A DNA stretch of 64,000 bases from Bacilli bacterium. Lineage in GTDB: Bacteria; Bacillota; Bacilli; RF39; UBA660. Numbering within the stretch: position 1 is the stretch's first letter; every line of letters starts with the position of its first letter. Shown in pieces: positions 9,062 to 17,625 of the stretch. Location: positions 102,682 through 166,681 of the forward strand of contig JAFXUK010000022.1 in the NCBI GenBank assembly GCA_017525015.1, written 5' to 3'. Both the position numbers and the translations under genes were made by a program. A model generated the notes under the pieces. The model was not told the DNA's origin and did not search any database. It worked only from the letters and a program-made list of their open reading frames with translations.

Positions 9062-10054
9062 TGTAAATGTATCTACATCTTTATCGATATAAACATCGAT
9101 AACACCTTTATCTACAATCTTAACAAATCCTAAACCACTTATAACTAAATCTTCATCATATTTCATATTATAAGTAATCTTATTTTTATCTTTAATAGAA
9201 TTATTATGAAATATATTTAATAATCTTTTTACTTTTAAATCATTAGATACAAATAAAGTAAAACTATTCTTTTCTCCTTCAACATAATCAATTCTAATTA
9301 AATCTTCAATTACAATAGATTGATTTTTCTTTAATTGATATGTTCTAGGTTTAATCTCAGTCTTAGCAGAAATCTTCTTTACCATTTTAGGATCTACATG
9401 ATTAAGTATAGATCCAGTATCTACTAATCCAGGAGTATCAATCAAAGTTAAATGATCATTAATATCAATATTAATTGTACTTAATGTTGTAGAAGGTAAT
9501 GGACTCATAGTTAACTCTTGCGTATTTTCAGAATAATTTTTAATTAACTTATTAATTAAACTACTCTTACCAGCATTAGTATGACCTACTACATAAACAT
9601 TCTTACTAGTTTGAAAATATTTAATTCTTTTTAATAAATAATCAATGTTATAGTTTTTAGCAGTACTAATAACAATAATCTCTTCAAAATGAATATTCAT
9701 ACTTTCTAAGTATGCTTTTATTTTATCTTCTTTTACTGATTTAGGTAAAACATCAATTTTATTAAGTACTAATATCATTTTATTTGGAATAATAGTACGA
9801 ATTTGTTCAATATTCTTCTCTAAATTTAATAAATCAGTAATATATAAAACTAAATCTTTAGTTTTACCAACATCTTTTAATATATCTACATATTCATCAT
9901 TTGATTTAACTACTACTTGATATTCTCCATAGTTTTTCATTCTAAAACATCTTTGACAAATATCATTCTCTAAATTAGTGGTATATCCTTCTTGAAGGAC
10001 ATTCTCATCTTGTAGAAGAACTCCACATCCCTGACATCGTTTCTCATTATTCAT
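9044..10054 (-). CDS. yqeH: ribosome biogenesis GTPase YqeH
   Basis: Circularly permuted GTPase that assists 30S subunit assembly. An N-terminal zinc finger (C-x2-C near residue 8 and C-x2-C near residue 33) precedes the permuted G domain, with NKID (G4) before the P-loop GHTNAGKSS (G1) and DTPG (G3), which is the permuted order. I start at 10054 (Met-Asn-Asn-Glu-Lys-Arg-Cys), with GAGG 8 bases upstream; the start overlaps the yqeG stop by 8 bp. About 336 aa, a little shorter than the Bacillus protein. Confidence 0.95.
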   Translation of the reverse strand: MNNEKRCQGCGVLLQDENVLQEGYTTNLENDICQRCFRMKNYGEYQVVVKSNDEYVDILKDVGKTKDLVLYITDLLNLEKNIEQIRTIIPNKMILVLNKIDVLPKSVKEDKIKAYLESMNIHFEEIIVISTAKNYNIDYLLKRIKYFQTSKNVYVVGHTNAGKSSLINKLIKNYSENTQELTMSPLPSTTLSTINIDINDHLTLIDTPGLVDTGSILNHVDPKMVKKISAKTEIKPRTYQLKKNQSIVIEDLIRIDYVEGEKNSFTLFVSNDLKVKRLLNIFHNNSIKDKNKITYNMKYDEDLVISGLGFVKIVDKGVIDVYIDKDVDTFTRRSLI

Positions 10055-10562
10055 AATATTTACCTCTTTCAAATATCCCTCTTTTTTGATATTTTCTCAT
10101 AATTATATTTTCTATAAATCGATTTACTCCAGTTATTTTTAATTCTTTCTCACCCATTGGATCAACAAGTACTGTAGTAATATGAAATCTATTACCTGCT
10201 AAAACATCAGTAAGTAATTGATCTCCTATTAAACACATTTCACTCTTGCTTAAATGATATTTGTTTTTTATTTTATTTAAACCTATAGTAGTAGGTTTTA
10301 AACTAAAACAAACACCATCTATATCCAAATCTTTTAAATAAGGTTTTATTCTTCTATTAAAATTATTAGTACATATAACAACTAAGAAATCTCTCTTTAA
10401 TTCATAAATCAATTCTTTTACTTCATCTGGACATTTCTTTTGTTCCATTAGACCTAAAGTATTATCCAAGTCAAAAACAAGGCATTTAATACCTCCGTTT
10501 TTTAATAGATCATAATCAATCTCAAAAATATTTTTCTTATAAATATCCGGTCTAAATCCCAT
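10047..10562 (-). CDS. yqeG: YqeG family HAD-type phosphatase
   Basis: HAD-superfamily phosphatase of the YqeG (subfamily IIIA) group, 171 aa. Motif I is V-F-D-L-D-N-T-L (near residue 30), motif II is C-T-N-N, and G-D-Q-L-L-T-D is the acidic motif. The start G-F-R-P-D is typical of the family. It is coupled by overlap to yqeH, as in other Bacilli. GGAGG lies 5 bases before the ATG. Substrate is not known. Confidence 0.93.
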   Translation of the reverse strand: MGFRPDIYKKNIFEIDYDLLKNGGIKCLVFDLDNTLGLMEQKKCPDEVKELIYELKRDFLVVICTNNFNRRIKPYLKDLDIDGVCFSLKPTTIGLNKIKNKYHLSKSEMCLIGDQLLTDVLAGNRFHITTVLVDPMGEKELKITGVNRFIENIIMRKYQKRGIFERGKYYE

Positions 10563-10578
10563 AAAACCTCCGAGAAAT

Positions 10579-10607
10579 ATTATATATCATAATACTTTTT
10601 TTGTCTA
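10579..10607 (-). promoter_or_regulatory. promoter of yqeG-yqeH
   Basis: TAGACA (10607-10602), 17-bp spacer, perfect TATAAT (10584-10579). Transcription would begin near 10572, only about 10 bases before the yqeG ATG, so the message would start right at its ribosome binding site. The -35 overlaps the stop codon of the gene upstream. Confidence 0.75.
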
Positions 10608-11507
10608 TTTCATGATACTCTTTTTATTTAATACAAAATGTTCCTTTTTAGGATTTACTGTACTATGACAAAATTCACATACCTTACTAGTAATCTTAGC
10701 CCCACAATTAGGACAATATGCACTACTCTTACTATTATCTAAATCCATTACAAATTCTAAATCATATTTAAGATTAACTGTTTGTAGACTATTACCTCTA
10801 ATAACTTTACCATTATCAGTTTTAATTACATAGTCTTTAAAAGAAACAGCTAAATAAGCATCAATTACAACTCTACCATCTATCTCTTCTATATTTCTAA
10901 TATTAGATGAAATAAAAGTAAAATCACTCATAATATTTTTTTGACCTTTATTCTTTAATTCTTCTAAATCTGCTTCATAAGAGTCATATAATTCTAAAGA
11001 ACAAAAGTTTTCTAGTTTTTTATAATCAAAATCCATCCAAGCAATTTGTACTTTAACAAAAATATCATAAAAATCATCTAATAATTTCTTCTCTGTATAT
11101 TTTGGTAAATATTTCTGAATCACTTCATCATAATTAGTTTCTATTTCACTAGTACTAGTATGACGATGAGTATTTTTAAGAATTGCTTCTTCTGTCTCAT
11201 TTTTCTCAGGAATAGCCATACTTCTTCCATCTTTTCTCTTAGGAACAAGTAATGTACCAAGCAGACACATTAGTATTGAAAACAATGAATATGGAACTCT
11301 TCTCCCACTACTATAAGTGCCACTATCATAATCACCATAACTACTACCATAGTCACTATCATATGAATCATACCCACCATAGCTGCTTCCATAGTCTCCG
11401 CTATATCCTCCACCATAGTCATAATCCCATCCAGAGTCAGCATAAACAGGAACAGTATATAAAAGAAAAATAGATGTTATTAATATAAACAAACTACTCT
11501 TCTTCAT
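10605..11507 (-). CDS. Tim44-like domain protein with Gly/Tyr/Ser-rich linker and zinc ribbon, 300 aa
   Basis: N-terminal signal peptide or anchor (about 1-23, ending Val-Tyr-Ala), then a low-complexity Gly-Tyr-Asp-Ser segment (about 25-68), a second hydrophobic segment (about 72-88), a Tim44-like domain (about 120-255; K-Y-x-x-x-K-L-L-D-D-F-Y, A-W-M-D-F-D-Y) and a C-terminal zinc ribbon with C-P-N-C and C-E-F-C. The zinc ribbon should face the cytoplasm if both hydrophobic segments span the membrane. It begins 2 bp after the next gene, which carries the same Tim44-plus-zinc-ribbon pair, so they likely act together. Biochemical role unknown. Confidence 0.8.
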   Translation of the reverse strand: MKKSSLFILITSIFLLYTVPVYADSGWDYDYGGGYSGDYGSSYGGYDSYDSDYGSSYGDYDSGTYSSGRRVPYSLFSILMCLLGTLLVPKRKDGRSMAIPEKNETEEAILKNTHRHTSTSEIETNYDEVIQKYLPKYTEKKLLDDFYDIFVKVQIAWMDFDYKKLENFCSLELYDSYEADLEELKNKGQKNIMSDFTFISSNIRNIEEIDGRVVIDAYLAVSFKDYVIKTDNGKVIRGNSLQTVNLKYDLEFVMDLDNSKSSAYCPNCGAKITSKVCEFCHSTVNPKKEHFVLNKKSIMK

Positions 11508-11509
11508 AA

Positions 11510-12013
11510 CTATATTTCCATTTCTTTAATTACATAATCATATTTTTCATATTTATACTTTTTTCCACAAGTTGGACAATAACCTGTAGTTTTTAAATCA
11601 AATGATGTTCCGCATCCTTCACATGTAATAAATGTTCTCTCAGGAGCATCTTTATCTTTTACAAGTAATACTTTAGTAGAATAAAGACTTCTCTTCTCAT
11701 TAGATCCACCAATTACTTTATTGTCTTTTAAAACATATTTTAAATTCTTACAATTACAAATTGTTTCAATATAATGTTTATCAGAATCATCAAATTCACG
11801 ATTAACTTGTAATTCTACATGAACTTCTTCAATACATACCTTTTGTCCTAATTTACGATCATTTTCTATATCACGAATTAATTTCTTATATAAATCATCA
11901 GTCATAAAATGACGAACTGTATGTAATTCATTATTACTATATGCATATAATATTTTTTTGATTATATGTGCTTCTCTCATTAATAACATATCTTGATTAT
12001 TCATACTCATCAC
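11510..12013 (-). CDS. Tim44-like protein with C-terminal zinc ribbon, soluble, 167 aa
   Basis: A cytoplasmic-looking protein with an alpha/beta domain resembling the Tim44-like domain of its neighbour (A-Y-S-N-N-E-L-H-T-V-R-H-F near residue 25) and a zinc ribbon near residues 131-151 (C-E-G-C and C-P-T-C). No signal peptide. It reads like a soluble half of the neighbour, perhaps from duplication. The true start may be one of the internal Met codons near the N-terminus; the first is kept because it lies at the stop of the deacetylase gene. Confidence 0.7.
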   Translation of the reverse strand: MMSMNNQDMLLMREAHIIKKILYAYSNNELHTVRHFMTDDLYKKLIRDIENDRKLGQKVCIEEVHVELQVNREFDDSDKHYIETICNCKNLKYVLKDNKVIGGSNEKRSLYSTKVLLVKDKDAPERTFITCEGCGTSFDLKTTGYCPTCGKKYKYEKYDYVIKEMEI

Positions 12014-12014
12014 C

Positions 12015-13430
12015 CTAATTATTAACTCTTTGTGTAACCATTGTTGTACAATTATCTATTTTCTTTATTTGATATCCATTCTCTTTACAATAATGAATAA
12101 TATCACGAATTGCATCTCTAGTATAAGGTTTAATATCATGCATTAAAACCATATTAACACGATCTTTTCTAAGACTATAAACAACATTTCTATATACTTG
12201 TTTAGGATCAGTTGTATTACCTGCGTCTCCAGAAGAAACATTCCAGTCATAATACTTATATCCTCTATTTAATACTTCTTTAGAAAGTCTAGACATAATT
12301 CCAAATGAATATCTTCTACTTACTGTATTACTTGCTCCTCCAGGGAATCTTATAAATTTAGAGTCATATCCAGTAATTCTTTGTACTCTATCATGTATTG
12401 CTTGTAAATCATTGAAAAAAGCCTGATCAGATGAATATATCTTTGCATAATCATGTGTTTGTGAATGAAGTGCTACAGTATGTCCTTCATCAAACTCTCT
12501 CTTAATTAATTCATCAGGTCCATATCCAGTTACAAAGAAAGTTGCTTTAACTCCCTCTTCTTTTAAGATATCAAGGATTACATTAGTAGTGCCTTCATTT
12601 GGGCCATCATCAAATGTTAAATAAACAGTCCCAACAACATCCCCACTACTTACTTTAACAGTACGATTAGCTTCTCCTTCATTTCCTGCTTCATCTTTAA
12701 CTTTATAAGTAATTTTATAGTCTCCTGCTAAACTATTATCAACAGTTCCTTCTACTACTACTTTACTAGTTAAATCTTTATCACAATTATCTTCTGCTTT
12801 ATATCCAGGATCTTTATATACATCATTAGTACAAATATAAACAGTTTCAGTACCAGTTAATGTAATTACTGGTTTTTCTTTATCTTCATATAATATCTTT
12901 TTAGTAATACTCTTTTTATTACCATTACTATCTTTTACAGAGTAAGTAACCATATCTTCTTTTTTAGATATTTCTCCCTTTACTTTATCTGTTAAATCTC
13001 CATCATAATTATCAGTAGCTTCTACTTTTTCAATTTCATACTTAGTTCCAGGACAAACATAAATATCATCTTTATTAATCTTTAATTTAGGTTTAGTAGT
13101 ATCACTTACTTCTACAGTTCTCACTACTTTTCTTTTAAATATTCCAGAACCAACTGTATAAGTAACTTGATATTCTCCTAACTTATCAGTATTTACTTTT
13201 CCTTTTACTTTAACTTCTTTTGTAAGATTCTTTCCAAGATGATTTGCTTTATATCCTGCTTCAGAATACTTTTCTTTGTATTCAACTACTATTTTTTTAC
13301 CACCTTTTAATTCAATTTGTGGAAGTAAAACTAGATGTATAAAAAATGCAATCACAAAAAAGGCAATAACAAAAATGCCTCCTATTAAAAGTGGTTTAGT
13401 AATACCTATCTTACGAAAAAACTTTCTCAT
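12015..13430 (-). CDS. membrane-anchored polysaccharide deacetylase with three Ig-like repeats
   Basis: Likely peptidoglycan or polysaccharide N-deacetylase outside the membrane. One N-terminal transmembrane segment (about 12-35) is followed by three DUF5011-type Ig-like repeats (about 37-108, 110-185, 186-262; note the repeated D-N-x-D-x-D-L-T motif) and a NodB domain (about 266-460) with T-F-D-D-G-P, H-S-Q-T-H-D and R-F-P-G-G, the metal and catalytic motifs of the family. All expected motifs are present, so it should be active. The repeats probably act as a spacer or wall-binding stalk. It has a strong promoter at 13456-13484. Confidence 0.9.
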   Translation of the reverse strand: MRKFFRKIGITKPLLIGGIFVIAFFVIAFFIHLVLLPQIELKGGKKIVVEYKEKYSEAGYKANHLGKNLTKEVKVKGKVNTDKLGEYQVTYTVGSGIFKRKVVRTVEVSDTTKPKLKINKDDIYVCPGTKYEIEKVEATDNYDGDLTDKVKGEISKKEDMVTYSVKDSNGNKKSITKKILYEDKEKPVITLTGTETVYICTNDVYKDPGYKAEDNCDKDLTSKVVVEGTVDNSLAGDYKITYKVKDEAGNEGEANRTVKVSSGDVVGTVYLTFDDGPNEGTTNVILDILKEEGVKATFFVTGYGPDELIKREFDEGHTVALHSQTHDYAKIYSSDQAFFNDLQAIHDRVQRITGYDSKFIRFPGGASNTVSRRYSFGIMSRLSKEVLNRGYKYYDWNVSSGDAGNTTDPKQVYRNVVYSLRKDRVNMVLMHDIKPYTRDAIRDIIHYCKENGYQIKKIDNCTTMVTQRVNN

Positions 13431-13455
13431 ACGACCATCTCACTACTCTTCTTAT

Positions 13456-13484
13456 ATTATATATGAGAAATCATTTTTTGTAAA
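13456..13484 (-). promoter_or_regulatory. promoter of the polysaccharide deacetylase gene
   Basis: TTTACA (13484-13479), 17-bp spacer, TATAAT (13461-13456), 26 bp before the ATG. It lies just after the sigma-factor stop, so the deacetylase and the Tim44-like genes can be made independently of the sigma gene. Confidence 0.75.
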
Positions 13485-13487
13485 TTC

Positions 13488-14171
13488 TTATAACTGATTA
13501 TTTTTAAGGAACTCTCTTAAGAGTTTTGTAAGAGCTCTCTTCTCTATTCTAGATACATAACTTCTACTAATTCCTAGTCTTTTAGATATATGTTTTTGAG
13601 TATATTCTTCTCTATCACCCAAACCATATCTAGCATTTATTATTTCTCTTTCTCTGGAAGTTAGTACATGCATATATTCTTTTAATAATTTTAAATGATC
13701 TTTCAATTGAAGATCATCAGAAAAATCAACATCATCTACTTTTAATACATCTAGTATCTCTATTGGATTACCATCTTTATCATACCCTACCGCATCATGA
13801 ATAGATACATCATTCAAATACTTATTATTCTTCCGAAAGTACATTAGTATTTCATTTTCTATACATCTAGCACAATATGTAGTAATACGAACATTATGAT
13901 TAGGTTTATAAGTATCTACTCCTTTTATTAAACCAATAGTCCCAATACTTATTAAATCATCCATATCTCCTTCTTTTTTATCATACTTTTTAACTATATG
14001 TGCAACTAGTCTTAAGTTATGTTCAATTAACTTACTACGACTCAAAGGATTAGTATCTTTATCATAAATACAAGCCTCTTCTTCCTCTTTTGATAAAGGT
14101 TCTAAAAATGCATCTACTGAGTAACTCCCAGTAAAAGAAAATAAACTTCTAATTAATTCTAAAAAAAACAT
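13488..14171 (-). CDS. RNA polymerase sigma factor, SigE/SigK type
   Basis: Sigma-70 family factor of 227 aa. Region 2 has L-I-E-H-N-L-R-L-V-A-H-I-V-K-K-Y and D-D-L-I-S-I-G-T-I-G-L-I-K-G, and region 4 has L-T-S-R-E-R-E-I-I and G-I-S-R-S-Y-V-S-R-I-E-K-R-A, all very close to the sporulation factors SigE and SigK. The first 20 residues are hydrophobic, as in the inhibitory pro-sequences of those two proteins. No other sporulation gene is visible here, so whether it drives sporulation or has been put to another use is open. Its start codon lies inside the terminator hairpin of the gene upstream. Confidence 0.9.
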   Translation of the reverse strand: MFFLELIRSLFSFTGSYSVDAFLEPLSKEEEEACIYDKDTNPLSRSKLIEHNLRLVAHIVKKYDKKEGDMDDLISIGTIGLIKGVDTYKPNHNVRITTYCARCIENEILMYFRKNNKYLNDVSIHDAVGYDKDGNPIEILDVLKVDDVDFSDDLQLKDHLKLLKEYMHVLTSREREIINARYGLGDREEYTQKHISKRLGISRSYVSRIEKRALTKLLREFLKNNQL

Positions 14172-14197
14172 ATAATCACCATTAGATTATATGTTTT
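14168..14197 (-). terminator. hairpin after the flippase gene that also contains the sigma-factor start
   Basis: On the minus strand AACATATAATC and GATTATATGTT form a long stem with a 7-nt loop and a U-run. The loop and downstream arm hold the GGTGAT ribosome binding site and the ATG of the sigma gene, so the same hairpin can end transcription and hide the start codon. Confidence 0.75.
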
Positions 14198-14200
14198 TAA

Positions 14201-15607
14201 TTAATGTTTTATTTTGTTTTTTATTGTAAGAAAACTATCTCTTAAAAAAGTCTTATTAGATACTACTGCATAAATACATACAATTACTAAACTAATAATA
14301 TTTGTATATAAATGATTGTAATAGTATAAAACAATTGCAAAAGTAAATATTAAGAAACTCTTTATAAAGAATCCATTTTCATATTTAATTTTTACATATT
14401 TCTTTAAATCAATATGTCTATATAAAACCATTGCAAAATAAGATATTGTAGTTGATATTGCTGCTGCATATAAACCAATATATTTAATGAAAATAATATT
14501 AATTAAAATATTGATTATTGCACCCATTATTGTAGTACTAGCAACTTGTTTACTCATTTTCTTTGCTAAATATATTTGACTATATAAACATATTGCTACA
14601 TTAAATACAGTAGCTAGTACTAAAGGTGGAATATAATCATATGCACCATTATATTTAGAATTAATCATAAGTGGAAATACAAAAGGCATACAAGCAATCA
14701 TTCCTACTCCTAAAGCAACAAATAACTTCATAATAGTATTTGCTATATCAGAGAAGAATTCATCTCTATCTGGACTATTAATATGAAGAGATGCACTCTC
14801 ACTCCAACTTAAATTAAATATTCCAGTTAAACTAGATATAATTGTTGGGAACTTATTACTAATTGCATAAATACCATTTAAACCGGCTCCTAAGATCCAT
14901 GAAATAATAGTTCTATCACTAACATTAACAATCCACCAACTAATTCCATTTGGAACTAAAGGTATAGAGTATTTATACATTTCTTTAAGTAATTTTTTAT
15001 CAACTAATTTAAAGTCAATTTTAGGTAATAGTTTTAATCTAATAAATAAGTATAATGCACAAATAAAATTAGCTAAAGCCATTGATATAATCATACCTTC
15101 AGCTTGCATACCACAAAATACTATTAAGAAAATATTACTACATACAGTTGTAAGTCCTGTTAAAATACAACTAATTGAAAAGTCTAATGTTTGACCAAAA
15201 CCTCTCGCAATTTGTAAGAAATTTCCAGATAAAACACAAACTATTACATCTATCCAAATAATAAATCTAAATGGAATAGATACAAAACTTGTAATTATAA
15301 AATACAAAATAGTAAATAAAGTTAAACTAATCGATAATACATAAAAATTATTACTAACTAAAGTCTTAATATCATTATCTTTTCCTCTAGAATCAATGAT
15401 AAATCTAAATATACTCATCTCTAACTCTAAAGTAATAATTGGTACAAATAATGTTACATAAGTCTGAATTAAATCAACAATACCATACTCTTCAGTTGCT
15501 AAATAAGCAGTATATAAAGGTAATAAGAAAAATGATATTAATTGAGTACAAACTTTACCAAAGAAAATAATAATAGTTGTTTTAGCAAACTGTTTTTTCT
15601 TGTTCAT
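14201..15607 (-). CDS. polysaccharide flippase (MATE/MOP superfamily, Wzx-like)
   Basis: Multispanning membrane protein of 468 aa with about 12-14 predicted helices. The N-terminus (K-T-T-I-I-F-F-G-K-V-C-T-Q-L-I-S-F-F-L-L-P-L-Y-T) matches polysaccharide-export flippases that move lipid-linked sugars across the membrane. It overlaps the end of the VanZ gene by 26 bp. No glycosyltransferase cluster sits beside it, so the cargo is unknown; a lipid II flippase role is possible but not shown. Confidence 0.85.
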   Translation of the reverse strand: MNKKKQFAKTTIIIFFGKVCTQLISFFLLPLYTAYLATEEYGIVDLIQTYVTLFVPIITLELEMSIFRFIIDSRGKDNDIKTLVSNNFYVLSISLTLFTILYFIITSFVSIPFRFIIWIDVIVCVLSGNFLQIARGFGQTLDFSISCILTGLTTVCSNIFLIVFCGMQAEGMIISMALANFICALYLFIRLKLLPKIDFKLVDKKLLKEMYKYSIPLVPNGISWWIVNVSDRTIISWILGAGLNGIYAISNKFPTIISSLTGIFNLSWSESASLHINSPDRDEFFSDIANTIMKLFVALGVGMIACMPFVFPLMINSKYNGAYDYIPPLVLATVFNVAICLYSQIYLAKKMSKQVASTTIMGAIINILINIIFIKYIGLYAAAISTTISYFAMVLYRHIDLKKYVKIKYENGFFIKSFLIFTFAIVLYYYNHLYTNIISLVIVCIYAVVSNKTFLRDSFLTIKNKIKH

Positions 15608-16058
15608 ATTTCCTCCTTATAAGGTAAATAAAGTAATAGAAATAAGTACCAAATAAAGCACCTAAACTATCAATTCCTACATCTATTATACTACCACTTC
15701 TTCCAACTACAAACAATTGATGTATTTCATCACTACAAGCATATAATATTGAAAGAAGTAGCGATATTAGAATAATCTTAGTATTTAAATCTTTATATTC
15801 TTTAAATAAACTAAGTACTAAAAATCCTAAAACAAAATATATAAAGAAATGTGCTCCTTTTCTAACTAGTACTACATATTCATCTATTTTTTTCTGTCTC
15901 TCTACTCCACTTAAACTTCTACCTGCAAGTACTTCTGCAATAGATACAATTATAAAATTACTTTTCTTATCTGATTCATCTGCAGGATCATTAGAAAACA
16001 TAAATATTTGTACCATACAAAGAATTACAAGTATCCATTTTATAATTTTAAGGATCAT
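15582..16058 (-). CDS. VanZ family membrane protein
   Basis: A 158-aa protein with four predicted transmembrane helices and the VanZ signature: F-S-N-D-P-A-D-E-S near the start, R-K-G-A-H-F-F-I-Y-F-V-L-G-F near residue 68, and S-D-E-I-H-Q-L-F-V-V-G-R-S-G-S-I-I-D-V near residue 110. VanZ proteins are small membrane proteins, one of which gives low teicoplanin resistance; the usual role is unknown. It sits between murE and the flippase, in keeping with envelope function. Confidence 0.88.
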   Translation of the reverse strand: MILKIIKWILVILCMVQIFMFSNDPADESDKKSNFIIVSIAEVLAGRSLSGVERQKKIDEYVVLVRKGAHFFIYFVLGFLVLSLFKEYKDLNTKIILISLLLSILYACSDEIHQLFVVGRSGSIIDVGIDSLGALFGTYFYYFIYLIRRKYEQEKTVC

Positions 16059-16071
16059 AACTTCACCTCTT

Positions 16072-16097
16072 AAAAATAGTCACCAAAGTGACTATTT
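16072..16097 (-). terminator. terminator after murE
   Basis: AAATAGTCAC and GTGACTATTT form a 10-bp stem with a 4-nt loop and a short U-run on the minus strand; the murE stop codon is in the left arm. The U-run is short, so some read-through into the VanZ gene is likely. Confidence 0.6.
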
Positions 16098-17525
16098 CTC
16101 TTCTCTATTTTTAACCGCATTATATGCTTCTTCAATATCATTAAAGTAAATCGTCTCAGTCTTTAACTTTTCATAAGTTTCATTACCCTTACCTAATATT
16201 AAAACCATATCTCCATCATTTGCCATATCAATAGCTTTTTGAATTGCTTCTCTACGATCAATTACTATTTCATAATTATCATGAGTATCTTTAAGTTCTG
16301 CAATAATATCTTCACAAATTTTCATTGGGTCCTCACTTCTCGGATCTTCATAACAGAATATTGCATAACTAGCATTTTCAACTACTACGTTACCAACTTT
16401 AGGTCTTTTTAAATAATCTCTTTCTCCTGCTTGTCCAATAACTACAATACTTCTATTAATATCTAAAGTATGAACAAAGTTTAATAGTTTTGTAATACCA
16501 TTAGGAGTATGAGCATAATCAACCATTACATAGTATGGAGTATTTGTCTTTAATAATTCTAATCTTCCACTAACTTTTACTTCAGGTAAACGATTAATTA
16601 AATCATCCCAAGAAAAGTCTAAAGCTAAACAGCAAAGTAAAGCACAAGCAAGATTATATACATTAAAGTCTCCCATTAAAGGACTAGTAACATGTTTTTC
16701 TTCTCCTAAATAATTAAATACTATATCAGTATGATCAGGATATAATTTAAATGATTTAATTTGAAGAGTATTATCTTCTCCTACTCCATAAGTAACAATT
16801 TTTCCATTACATGCTTCCTTACATTGTTCAAAATATGGATCATCATGATTAAGTACACAAGTACCTTCTTTTTTAGTTTGTCTAAATAAATTTAATTTAG
16901 AATCTAAATAATTTTCAAAAGATCCATGAATATTTAAATGTTCAGAAGTAATATTAGTAATTGCACTAACATCAAATTCCATTGCTGTAAGTCTTCCTCT
17001 AAAGAAAGCTTCACTTGATGTTTCAATTGCAGCATATCTACATTCATAATCTACAAACTCTGATAAATATCTATATAAGTTATGAGCATCAGGAGTAGTA
17101 TTTGGATTATCTCCCTGAAACTTCAAACAACTTCTACCATTAGTTCCAATATATCCACAAATATCACTACCTAACATAGTCTGAATAATTGTAGTAGTAC
17201 TAGTTTTACCATCAGTACCAGTAACTCCAATCATTGTAAGTTCACGATCTGGATAATCATAGAATCTTTGACATAGAAAAGGTAATTCTTTATTTGTATC
17301 TTCAATTTTAATAATAGGAACACTCTTTTCACCTACATCTTTTGATACTACACAAGCTACTGCTCCTCTTGCTATCGCATCATCTATAAAATCATGTCTA
17401 TCTGCAGTAACTCCTTTAGTACAAACAAAAAGATCTCCCTCTTCACATTCTTTTGAATTAATTTTTATATTTTTAATTTCAGTGTCATAAGAACACTCTG
17501 GAAATAACTCATTAAGTTTTTTCAC
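16092..17525 (-). CDS. murE: UDP-N-acetylmuramyl-tripeptide synthetase MurE
   Basis: ATP-dependent ligase adding the third amino acid to the UDP-MurNAc-dipeptide. The Mur ligase ATP site is G-T-D-G-K-T-S-T (near residue 106), with T-P-D-A-H, E-T-S-S-E-A and the C-terminal D-Y-A-H-T-P-N-G. The motif that reads the third residue is E-D-P-R-S-E-D-P, closer to the D-N-P-R of meso-diaminopimelate enzymes than to lysine enzymes, so DAP-type wall is favoured but not certain. I start at GTG 17525, preceded by AGGTGAT with a 4-base gap; an ATG two codons earlier lacks a spaced site. It stands apart from the two division clusters. Confidence 0.93.
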   Translation of the reverse strand: MKKLNELFPECSYDTEIKNIKINSKECEEGDLFVCTKGVTADRHDFIDDAIARGAVACVVSKDVGEKSVPIIKIEDTNKELPFLCQRFYDYPDRELTMIGVTGTDGKTSTTTIIQTMLGSDICGYIGTNGRSCLKFQGDNPNTTPDAHNLYRYLSEFVDYECRYAAIETSSEAFFRGRLTAMEFDVSAITNITSEHLNIHGSFENYLDSKLNLFRQTKKEGTCVLNHDDPYFEQCKEACNGKIVTYGVGEDNTLQIKSFKLYPDHTDIVFNYLGEEKHVTSPLMGDFNVYNLACALLCCLALDFSWDDLINRLPEVKVSGRLELLKTNTPYYVMVDYAHTPNGITKLLNFVHTLDINRSIVVIGQAGERDYLKRPKVGNVVVENASYAIFCYEDPRSEDPMKICEDIIAELKDTHDNYEIVIDRREAIQKAIDMANDGDMVLILGKGNETYEKLKTETIYFNDIEEAYNAVKNREEK

Positions 17526-17581
17526 ATACATCACCTATGCTTTATTATACAGTAAATATAAGACAAATTAAAGGTTTTTTC

Positions 17582-17610
17582 TTGAAGCAAAAGGATATTT
17601 ACGTTAAAAT
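17582..17610 (+). promoter_or_regulatory. promoter of the arginase-family gene
   Basis: TTGAAG (17582-17587), 17-bp spacer, TAAAAT (17605-17610). The predicted start site near 17617 gives a leader of under ten bases beginning at the GGTG ribosome binding site, the same short-leader pattern as yqeG. Confidence 0.7.
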
Positions 17611-17625
17611 GATTATGGTGATTAT

